Source: Pseudoalteromonas sp. NC201 (GTDB lineage: Bacteria; Pseudomonadota; Gammaproteobacteria; Enterobacterales; Alteromonadaceae). From it: a stretch of 64,000 nucleotides of DNA. The position numbers and the translations under genes were made by a program. The notes below the pieces were generated by a model that saw only the letters and a program-made list of their open reading frames with translations, made no database searches and was not told the DNA's origin. Of the stretch, positions 56,120 through 64,000 are shown in pieces (position 1 is the stretch's first letter; each line of letters begins with the position of its first letter). Location: assembly GCF_002850255.1 (NCBI RefSeq), contig NZ_CP022523.1:504485-568484 (forward strand). Reading direction: 5' to 3'.

Positions 56120-56138
56120 TTCAATTAGGGAAAATGAT

Positions 56139-57722
56139 ATGAGTAATTTAGTACAAGATCCTTGGCTATATTATCGGCTCAAGGATAACTCAATTAGGCA
56201 GTTGCCTTTGTCGGCAATAGCAAATCCGGATGTGATGGACTTTGCCTTGCCACGCGCCGATTTTTACGGAGCAGCCTATCAGTTTGCAATTGGGCTATTG
56301 CAAACCTGTTGTTCTCCCGAAGAAGAGGAAGACTGGCATGATTGGTATGAATCCCCTCCATCGGAACAGGCATTAACCGAAGCGTTCGATAAAGCGGCAC
56401 ATGCATTTAACTTATTTGGAGAAGGCCCGCTGTTTATGCAGGACTTAGATCCACTGGACGGAGCAAGCACGCAAAATATCAATACGCTATTGATAGAAAC
56501 ACCTGGCGATAACACGCTTAAAAATAATGTGGACCATTTTATAAAACGTGGTAAAGCAGCAGCGCTATCTCCAGATATGGCGGCACTGGCGCTCTTCACA
56601 TTGCAAATTAACGCCCCAGCTGGTGGTGTTGGCTACAGAACTGGACTACGCGGCGGCGGGCCACTTACTACCTTATTGTTACCCAACGATGAATCTCCCA
56701 GCCTGTGGCGCAAGTTGTGGCTAAATGTCTGTATTGAACCCCAAGTGAGTGATGCACAGTTACAAGGTGGTCAGATCTTTCCCTGGCTTGAAAGCACCAA
56801 AGTGAGTAAAGGTAAAGGCGCTGAAGTGCTATCAAAAGATGTGCACTTTCTTACGCACTTTTGGGCAATGCCGAGGCGCATACGGTTACAGCCAGAGGAG
56901 TCTGCGGGCACTTGCTCACTGACTGGCCATCAATGTGAGGTGTTGGTTAAGTCTTTTGCCACCACGAACTATGGCAACAACTATGCAGGGAGCTGGTGGC
57001 ATCCGCTCACGCATTACCGCAGTAACCCGAAAAAGCCGAATGAAGATAACCTATCCAGTAAAGGGCAACCCGGTGGCATTCAGTATAAACAATGGCACGC
57101 CTTGTGTTTTGCCAATGCAGATGAGGGGAATCACCCAGCCAGAGTGATCCGTGAATTTTACGATATCAAAATGGACTATGTAGATCTGCAGCCGCGACTT
57201 TGGGCATTTGGTTTTGATATGGACAATATGAAAGCCAGAGGTTGGTACGATAGCCAGTTTCCTATATTTTTGCTTGATGAAGCAAAGCGTGCGGATGTTA
57301 TTCACGACTTAAATTATTCGATCCAACTGGCTTTAGAGTTCAGTAGCATGATGCGTATGCAGATTAAAGAAGCGCTGTTTGACAGGCCTAAAGATATAAA
57401 AGCAGATTTAGCGCAACATGTGTTGTGCTACTGGCAAAACACAGAACGCGACTTTTTTACTGTCGCTGAAGCTATTTGCATTCAGGGAGAGTTGCAAAGT
57501 GAAGATGCCAAACGCTGGTTTTACCGGGCACTCAATGCCGTATTAGATATTTTTGATGAAGTTGTATTAAGTATCTCAATGGATAATCAAGCGATCACCA
57601 GAAAAATTGCCGCTAGACAAAAACTGACGGCTTGGTTGCATGGTAAGAAGACCAGTAAAGAATTTAAACAGCGTTATAACATAAAGACTGAAAACAAGGA
57701 GGCGCACGCCGATGATGTTTAA
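56139..57722 (+). CDS. cse1: Cascade large subunit Cse1 (Cas8e/CasA)
   Basis: The 527-residue protein is the I-E large subunit that recognises the PAM and recruits Cas3. It has the conserved N-terminal LVQDPWLYYR, ALPRADFYGAAYQFAIGLLQT, and GGVGYRTGLRGGGPLTTLLLP segments. The C-terminal part is a helical bundle. It starts after a GGGAAAA site, overlaps cse2 by 11 bp, and heads the Cascade operon. Confidence 0.94.
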   Translation: MSNLVQDPWLYYRLKDNSIRQLPLSAIANPDVMDFALPRADFYGAAYQFAIGLLQTCCSPEEEEDWHDWYESPPSEQALTEAFDKAAHAFNLFGEGPLFMQDLDPLDGASTQNINTLLIETPGDNTLKNNVDHFIKRGKAAALSPDMAALALFTLQINAPAGGVGYRTGLRGGGPLTTLLLPNDESPSLWRKLWLNVCIEPQVSDAQLQGGQIFPWLESTKVSKGKGAEVLSKDVHFLTHFWAMPRRIRLQPEESAGTCSLTGHQCEVLVKSFATTNYGNNYAGSWWHPLTHYRSNPKKPNEDNLSSKGQPGGIQYKQWHALCFANADEGNHPARVIREFYDIKMDYVDLQPRLWAFGFDMDNMKARGWYDSQFPIFLLDEAKRADVIHDLNYSIQLALEFSSMMRMQIKEALFDRPKDIKADLAQHVLCYWQNTERDFFTVAEAICIQGELQSEDAKRWFYRALNAVLDIFDEVVLSISMDNQAITRKIAARQKLTAWLHGKKTSKEFKQRYNIKTENKEAHADDV

Positions 57723-58320
57723 TTACAAACCGCAAAGCCAGTTGTTTAGATCAACCAGCTGGGATGCCTTCCACTGTGTATACCGTTGGTGGATCTCGAT
57801 GTCAAATGACGAGGAGAGGCAGTCTGCACATAGAGTGAAGCCTGCGCCGACCGTGTTTCGTGCTCAACTAAAGCGTGCCGCAAGGTTAGATGATGTGTAT
57901 CTGACGCAGGGGTTTTCCGCACTGTGGCAGGATTTACCGGCTGAGATCCATGACAACCAAAAACATTGGCTGATGCCCTGTTTTGCTGTGATAGCTAAAA
58001 GTCTCAGTATGGTTCGAGGGCACCATGACAGTGGCAGTTTTGCCCATGATTTAGGACGAGTCGAAGCGGAAGGAGAGAAGCCCTTAGTCAGTGAGTTGCG
58101 ATTTCAGAACCTTCAGGCTGCAAAAAACGAGCAGGAATTTGTTACACAATTGAGCCGTCTTCTGGCCCAGTTGAACAATAAAACAAACATTTTAAGCCTA
58201 GCAGACGACATCGCCTGCTGGTTTGAAGAACACAATTATCAGGCGCCCAGACGGGCTGACAAGCGGATCGCCGTACGCTGGGCGATGGACTATTACAAAG
58301 ATGTAGCGAACAAGGCATAA
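57712..58320 (+). CDS. cse2: Cascade small subunit Cse2 (Cas11e/CasB)
   Basis: The 202-residue, mostly helical protein occupies the normal small-subunit position. It has conserved features such as FRAQLKRAARLDDVYLTQGF and the C-terminal ADKRIAVRWAMDYY. AAGGAGG lies before the ATG within the end of cse1, indicating translational coupling. It stabilises the crRNA-target duplex in Cascade. Confidence 0.93.
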   Translation: MMFNYKPQSQLFRSTSWDAFHCVYRWWISMSNDEERQSAHRVKPAPTVFRAQLKRAARLDDVYLTQGFSALWQDLPAEIHDNQKHWLMPCFAVIAKSLSMVRGHHDSGSFAHDLGRVEAEGEKPLVSELRFQNLQAAKNEQEFVTQLSRLLAQLNNKTNILSLADDIACWFEEHNYQAPRRADKRIAVRWAMDYYKDVANKA

Positions 58321-58334
58321 ATAAGGAAAATACC

Positions 58335-59381
58335 ATGAGCAAATTTATTCAGATCCACACTCTTACATCATACGCACCTGCAAATCTGAACAGGGAAGAA
58401 ACCGGTAGACCGAAAACAGCCAAGTTTGGTGGCTTTGAAAGGCTGAGAGTCAGTTCGCAAAGTTCAAAGCGCAATTGGCGGGTGAGTGACGTATTTCAAA
58501 CGAGCTTAGCTGAACACATTGGTACCCGAACTAAAAAGTTGGGCGTTGAGGTTTTTAACTACCTAACCGAAAAAGAAGTAAAAGAGGAAGACGCCAGAGC
58601 TTGGGCAATTGTGATCGCGGGAGTTTTTGGCAAAGGTAAAAAAGACGCGCTGGAGATTGAGCAGTTAGCGCACATTAGCCCCAGTGAAAAAGCAGCGGTA
58701 TTTGCTCTGGCAGATCAGCTAGCAGCTGAAAATCGCGGGCCGCAAAAAGATGAGTTGCAACTACTTAAAGCAGAAAACCAAGCCGCAGATATAGCCTTAT
58801 TTGGCCGCATGTTGGCATCGAGCCCAGAGTTTAACGTTGAAGCGGCGTGTCAGGTTGCGCACGCAATCAGTGTTGAAAATGTCACCGTAGAAAGTGACTA
58901 CTTTACCGCGGTGGACGACCTCAACGCAGGAAAAGGAGATCAAGGTGCTGCGCATATTGGTGACAGCGGTTTTGCTTCTGCGGTGTTGTACAACTATATC
59001 TGCATTGATAAAGAGCAGCTGGTAGATAACCTTTCTGGTGATTTAGAGCTTGCCAACAAAACCATCGCCTCATTGCTGGAGTGCATCGCGAAAATCTCGC
59101 CAAAAGGCAAACAAAATAGTTTTGCATCTCATGCTTATGCCTCTTACATTCTGGTAGAAAAAGGGGAACAGCAGCCTCGTTCACTTGCAAGTGCTTTTGT
59201 AAGCCCTGTAAAGGCCCTTGACGAGAGTGAGAACGTGACGCAAATCGCTGTTCAGCGTTTAGAAAGCCAAATCGAGAACTTTGATTCTGTTTATGAGCCT
59301 TGTGCAGATAGTCGTCAGTCTATCAATGTATTAACCGGTGAAGGCAACTTTAAGTCTTTGCAGGCTTTTGCTGCTGATTAA
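58335..59381 (+). CDS. cas7: Cascade backbone subunit Cas7e (CasC/Cse4)
   Basis: The 348-residue RAMP protein forms the six-copy backbone that holds the crRNA. It shows the family N-terminus FIQIHTLTSYAPANLNREE, then GRPKTAKFGGFERLRVSSQS-type thumb and SSQSSKRNWR contacts. Later it has VDDLNAGKGDQGAAHIGD. It starts 14 bp after cse2, with AAGGAAA as ribosome site. Confidence 0.96.
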   Translation: MSKFIQIHTLTSYAPANLNREETGRPKTAKFGGFERLRVSSQSSKRNWRVSDVFQTSLAEHIGTRTKKLGVEVFNYLTEKEVKEEDARAWAIVIAGVFGKGKKDALEIEQLAHISPSEKAAVFALADQLAAENRGPQKDELQLLKAENQAADIALFGRMLASSPEFNVEAACQVAHAISVENVTVESDYFTAVDDLNAGKGDQGAAHIGDSGFASAVLYNYICIDKEQLVDNLSGDLELANKTIASLLECIAKISPKGKQNSFASHAYASYILVEKGEQQPRSLASAFVSPVKALDESENVTQIAVQRLESQIENFDSVYEPCADSRQSINVLTGEGNFKSLQAFAAD

Positions 59382-59391
59382 TGGGGTCTCT

Positions 59392-60141
59392 ATGAAAACC
59401 AGTAATTATTTGGTGATCAGACTATACGGGCCTTTAGCCAGTTGGGGAGACGCGGCTGTGGGCGGCGACCGACCCACCAATATTCGCCCGACACGAGGCG
59501 CATTGCTTGGTTTGGTTGCTGCTGCGCTTGGCATTAAGCGTGAAGATAAAGCCGACTTAAATACGTTAAACGAAGCGTTAAGCTGCCATGTTAAACAGTA
59601 CAATGCGGGTAGCTTGCTCAGAGACTTTCATACAGCGCAAGTACCGAGTGAAGATAAAAAAGTGCGGCTATACACTCGGCGTGACGAACTGGTTAAGTCG
59701 AAAAAGGTAAACACCGTACTGTCAAACCGTGATTACCGGGAAAGCGGGCTGTGGGTTGTTGCGCTAGAATCGAGCTCTTCAACGTACTCGTTAGAGGTGA
59801 TCCGCGCTGCATTGTTACGGCCTAAATATATGTTGTACTTGGGACGTAAATCTTGCCCATTAGCAGCACCGCTGTGCCCGACCTTGGTTGAAAACGTATC
59901 GCTAAAAGCGGCATTAGATCATGAGTTCCCACCGATACTAGGTACTGAGCAGGCCGATTCAATTTGGCTTAAACCGGATAAAACCGTGAGTTACTACTGG
60001 CAGGGTGACAGGGCAGATCTCATCGCTGAGCAGACAGAGCGAGTTCATACTCAGAGTGTACGGGATAATCCGATAGACAGGAAAGAATGGCTGTTTGACT
60101 TGCGCACCGAGCATCAGCTGGTGGTTGAATATCAAAGGTAA
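59392..60141 (+). CDS. cas5: Cascade subunit Cas5e (CasD)
   Basis: ATG 59392 begins MKTSNYLVIRLYGPLASWGD, the normal Cas5e start; an upstream GTG would lie inside cas7 and is rejected. The 249-residue protein caps the 5' handle of the crRNA. Conserved features include GPLASWGDAAVGGDRPT and the C-terminal DPEFPP-like HEFPPIL. Confidence 0.94.
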   Translation: MKTSNYLVIRLYGPLASWGDAAVGGDRPTNIRPTRGALLGLVAAALGIKREDKADLNTLNEALSCHVKQYNAGSLLRDFHTAQVPSEDKKVRLYTRRDELVKSKKVNTVLSNRDYRESGLWVVALESSSSTYSLEVIRAALLRPKYMLYLGRKSCPLAAPLCPTLVENVSLKAALDHEFPPILGTEQADSIWLKPDKTVSYYWQGDRADLIAEQTERVHTQSVRDNPIDRKEWLFDLRTEHQLVVEYQR

Positions 60142-60151
60142 GGAGGAGCTA

Positions 60152-60934
60152 GTGTTTTTAAGTCAGATAAAGTTGTTGGGTAATGCCATGGCCAGAGAGG
60201 AGCGTCAAAAACTCGCTGTGAATGGTTGCTACGCCAGCCACCAGTTACTCTGGAAGCTGTTTGCCGGTGAGCAAAAACGCGGTTTTTTATATTGTACCGT
60301 CAATGACGCGCTCGATCAGTTTATGGTGCTCTCGGCACAGGAGCCGAAAAACTATAATGAGATATTTGCTATCCAAACCAAGCGATTCAACCCTGTATTA
60401 TATCAGGGACAAAAGCTCGGCTATCAAATTACACTTAATCCGACGGTGTGTAAAAACAACCGTCGCCACGATGTGGTGATGAACACACAGCAAAGTTTAT
60501 TGCTAAGCGAGCTTACAAAGTTGGGGGTAGATCCTCAAGTGAGCAAAAAATCTCGGCTTAAAAGCCAATTGTTGGATTTTGCTGATGATGGTGTTGTCGC
60601 TAATTGGAAAGCGGAATTGCAACTTTCTGAGCAAATAGCACGCAGCGATCTACTTGAAATGTGGTTAAGGTTTAAAACTGATTTAGTGTTGCGCCAGTGG
60701 TGGAGTGAGCGGTTGTTGAGCCTGAGTGCCAGAGCTGAGTTAGCTGATTGCGATATTTTTGCTTATCAGCAACACCAGGTTGCAAAAGGGAAAAACCAGA
60801 TCCGCTTTTCTACTGTCGATATAGTCGGTCAGCTTGAGGTGACAGACCCCGAAAAGTTTACTGAGGCATTATTCAACGGCATCGGCCGCTCCAAAGCTTT
60901 TGGCTGCGGGCTGATGTTGATTAAACCTTTGTAA
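60152..60934 (+). CDS. cas6e: crRNA endonuclease Cas6e (CasE)
   Basis: GTG 60152 has AAGGAGGAG 5 nt upstream and gives 260 residues. The double-RRM-like protein cuts pre-crRNA in the repeat. The catalytic-type His30 and Tyr27 occur in GCYASHQLLWKLF, and the glycine-rich loop GIGRSKAFGCGLM is near the C-terminus. It begins 10 bp after cas5. Confidence 0.94.
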   Translation: MFLSQIKLLGNAMAREERQKLAVNGCYASHQLLWKLFAGEQKRGFLYCTVNDALDQFMVLSAQEPKNYNEIFAIQTKRFNPVLYQGQKLGYQITLNPTVCKNNRRHDVVMNTQQSLLLSELTKLGVDPQVSKKSRLKSQLLDFADDGVVANWKAELQLSEQIARSDLLEMWLRFKTDLVLRQWWSERLLSLSARAELADCDIFAYQQHQVAKGKNQIRFSTVDIVGQLEVTDPEKFTEALFNGIGRSKAFGCGLMLIKPL

Positions 60935-61004
60935 TCTAATCAGTAAGGCGGGGAGACTCGCCTTTTTCTTAGCTAATTTTTTACTTAATTTGGGAGTGCA
61001 GGGA

Positions 61005-62239
<1,235 letters not shown>

Positions 62240-62392
62240 CGAACGCCCCACTTTTTAATTCGATTTAATGCTCTTTAACAAGTTGGTGATTAAGATTTAT
62301 ACCTCATAGTGAGAGGTGCTTTTGTACCTAAAATTTTCGGTAACTTTTACTAGGTGATTTTTCTTTATTAAAAACAAGTATATAATTTTAGA
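62240..62392 (+). promoter_or_regulatory. Leader of CRISPR array 2 with boxA
   Basis: The 153-bp AT-rich leader follows cas2. GCTCTTTAACAA (62270-62281) is an exact rRNA-type boxA. The repeat-proximal GGTGATTTTT and TTTAGA blocks are shared with leader 1. New spacers should be inserted at its right edge. Confidence 0.78.
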
Positions 62393-63195
62393 GTGTTCCC
62401 CGTACGCACGGGGCTAAACCGTGAGCGAAACACTCGCCATTGATGCTACCGACGTGTTCCCCGTACGCACGGGGCTAAACCGGAGATAGTTTAGCGCGCA
62501 ATTGTGTTTTTAGAGTGTTCCCCGTACGCACGGGGCTAAACCGCATTCAATACAGTTGCACACTATGCAGTACGTGTGTTCCCCGTACGCACGGGGCTAA
62601 ACCGATTTATTGAAGTGGAGAGCAACTAGCTATGGCGTGTTCCCCGTACGCACGGGGCTAAACCGTTAAATTTAACTATACTCAAGCGCTGGCGATTGTG
62701 TTCCCCGTACGCACGGGGCTAAACCGTCACCACATATACAATTTCATCACCCATTTTGGTGTTCCCCGTACGCACGGGGCTAAACCGCTACAGCTGAGTT
62801 TCTTCATATTACTGAGAGGGTGTTCCCCGTACGCACGGGGCTAAACCGGAATTAACATGCAATGCGTCACTATCACCGAGGTGTTCCCCGTACGCACGGG
62901 GCTAAACCGTGACCACAACCACCGGAAAGGCAAACATAGGAGTGTTCCCCGTACGCACGGGGCTAAACCGTCATGATTCGGGCATTAAAAGAGGTGTATT
63001 GAGTGTTCCCCGTACGCACGGGGCTAAACCGCATCTCAGATTCTTTCAGTGGTGACTTTTCAAGTGTTCCCCGTACGCACGGGGCTAAACCGTGTTTGTT
63101 GTGCAGTGAGCCGTCGACATATGTGTGTTCCCCGTACGCACGGGGCTAAACCGTTCTTCAATGTCTTCTGTTTTGAATAAATCATGTGTTCCCCG
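62393..63195 (+). CRISPR. Type I-E CRISPR array 2: 13 repeats plus a broken 14th
   Basis: Repeats identical to array 1 start at 62393 and recur every 61 bp to 63125, giving 13 full repeats and 13 spacers. The 14th repeat (from 63186) is cut after GTGTTCCCCG by the IS66-family element. No repeat substitutions are seen, so this is the leader-proximal, young part of the array. The remainder should lie beyond the insertion. Confidence 0.97.
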
Positions 63196-63277
63196 GTAAG
63201 CGTCGCCTGAACCACACCTAGCTACTGAATACGCTCAGCCTATAAAGTACAACTCTGACCTCAATTCGGAGCTGACC

Positions 63278-63580
63278 ATGCCTAAACACAAAACCGCAGA
63301 GCAATGGCTGCAACTTATCGAACAACAGGAACTCAGTGGTTTGTCTGTCACTGACTTCTGCACGCAGCACAACCTTAGTACCAAGTCTTTTTATAATCGC
63401 CGAAGTAAACTTCGCACTAAAAAACCACCTGAGTCATCTTTTATTGCCGCTAAGCCTGCTGCATCTGAGTCCGTTTCTCTGCCTGAGTTGTTACAGCTCA
63501 AGCATGGTCAGAATACGGTGTTGTTGCCATCAAACACAGATGCTCTGTGGTTGGCTGCACTGCTCAGGGCGCTGTCTTGA
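63278..63580 (+). CDS. tnpA: IS66 accessory protein TnpA
   Basis: The 100-residue protein has a helix-turn-helix (LSVTDFCTQHNLSTKSFYNR, about residues 22-41), matching the IS66 first ORF. Its stop overlaps the TTG start of tnpB. Confidence 0.85.
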   Translation: MPKHKTAEQWLQLIEQQELSGLSVTDFCTQHNLSTKSFYNRRSKLRTKKPPESSFIAAKPAASESVSLPELLQLKHGQNTVLLPSNTDALWLAALLRALS

Positions 63581-63921
63581 TCTGCTGGCACAATGAGTCT
63601 GTTTACTTGCACCGCCAGCCAGTAGACTTTCGTAAATCCATCAATGGCCTCTCGGCGATTGTTGAGCAAGAAATGGCAGCACACGCGATGAGCGGTCAGG
63701 TGTTTGCGTTTTGCAATAAAAACAAGGACAAGCTGAAGGTGTTATATTGGGATAAAACCGGCTTTGCCTTGTGGTACAAGCGCCTTGAAAAAGACAAGTT
63801 TAAATGGCCCGACAAAGAAGACGATGACGTCATTACACTCAGCGCCGAACAATGGCAGTGGTTATTGTCTGGCTTATCGGTCATTGCCCACAAGCCGCTC
63901 AGCTATGGTTATAACGTATGA
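63577..63921 (+). CDS. tnpB: IS66 accessory protein TnpB
   Basis: TTG 63577 overlaps the tnpA stop (TTGA) and gives 114 residues, the normal IS66 Orf2 size. The signature LHRQPVDFRKSINGLSAIVE and WYKRLEKDKFKWP are present. An upstream GTG at 63547 adds ten residues and is less likely. It is required, with tnpA and tnpC, for transposition. Confidence 0.9.
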   Translation: MICWHNESVYLHRQPVDFRKSINGLSAIVEQEMAAHAMSGQVFAFCNKNKDKLKVLYWDKTGFALWYKRLEKDKFKWPDKEDDDVITLSAEQWQWLLSGLSVIAHKPLSYGYNV

Positions 63922-64000
63922 TCATAACAGGGGTTTTTAGATCACGAATTAATCTAAGCTATTAATTTAAAAACAGTTACTCTGTTGATACAGTAGACTG
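63922..64000. other. IS66 tnpB-tnpC spacer
   Basis: 79 bases up to the window edge with no complete ORF; tnpC should start shortly after. Confidence 0.5.

Larger units (their letters stand above)
63196..64000 (+). mobile_element. IS66-family element, left part
   Basis: The left end GTAAGCGTCG is typical of IS66-family inverted repeats and begins exactly where the CRISPR repeat is interrupted. The tnpA and tnpB accessory genes follow. The large tnpC transposase and the right end are beyond the window. The 8-bp target duplication expected for this family cannot be checked here. Confidence 0.85.

Noticed and set aside
62393..63195. Reading array 2 as part of array 1 split by the cas genes
   Set aside because: Each array has its own leader with shared motifs, so they are separate arrays.

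Overview
The window reads as a chromosomal segment of a marine gammaproteobacterium, most likely Pseudoalteromonas or a close relative. The protein families, the mid-40s GC content and the small AT-rich repeats ending in AGGGCCTGTT or ATACCAATTG point that way. This is an inference from content, because no rRNA or marker gene is present.

0-25 kb is ordinary chromosome. It holds a uracil-DNA glycosylase-family protein, a QorB/LysR divergent pair, an ABC-2 exporter, an internally deleted pirin next to a glutathionyl-hydroquinone reductase, a large hybrid kinase, a DJ-1/PfpI protein, an M3 peptidase lipoprotein and MntP behind a yybP-ykoY manganese riboswitch. It also holds a c-di-GMP/two-component cluster and a peroxiredoxin-glutaredoxin plus flavin disulfide reductase pair. 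A small cassette at 3.4-4.8 kb encodes an HTH protein, a peptide with a double-glycine leader and a membrane protein, and looks like an undescribed secreted-peptide locus.

25-34 kb is accessory. An orphan VgrG carries a C-terminal WHH-type HNH nuclease and is followed by a SUKH immunity gene. Behind it lies a 1.3-kb duplicate of the VgrG core with a displaced toxin tail and its own putative immunity gene. Upstream is a mosaic of intergenic repeats that host a MITE and an IS110/IS1111 element with a candidate guide-RNA region.

34-48.7 kb is again mostly chromosomal: a repeat-built lipoprotein, a metallo-beta-lactamase-fold protein, a hybrid kinase with its Hpt partner, a TetR-regulated ABC exporter with a 40-bp palindromic operator, a MITE, acetyltransferases, a Rof-like protein, prolyl oligopeptidase and a DUF3833/chalcone-isomerase-like pair.

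48.8-64 kb is a complete type I-E CRISPR-Cas locus. Array 1 has 43 repeats, and the second array follows cas2. Between array 1 and cas2 come a tRNA-like sequence, a WYL-domain regulator resembling BrxR/CapW, and cas3, cse1, cse2, cas7, cas5, cas6e, cas1 and cas2. Both leaders lie on the left and contain boxA-like sites. Array 2 is cut inside its 14th repeat by an IS66-family element that runs off the window. The 530-bp gap between cas3 and cse1 holds a solitary inverted CRISPR-like repeat, a tandem 29-bp repeat, a hairpin and a 41-codon ORF, and is the most interesting unexplained part of the locus.
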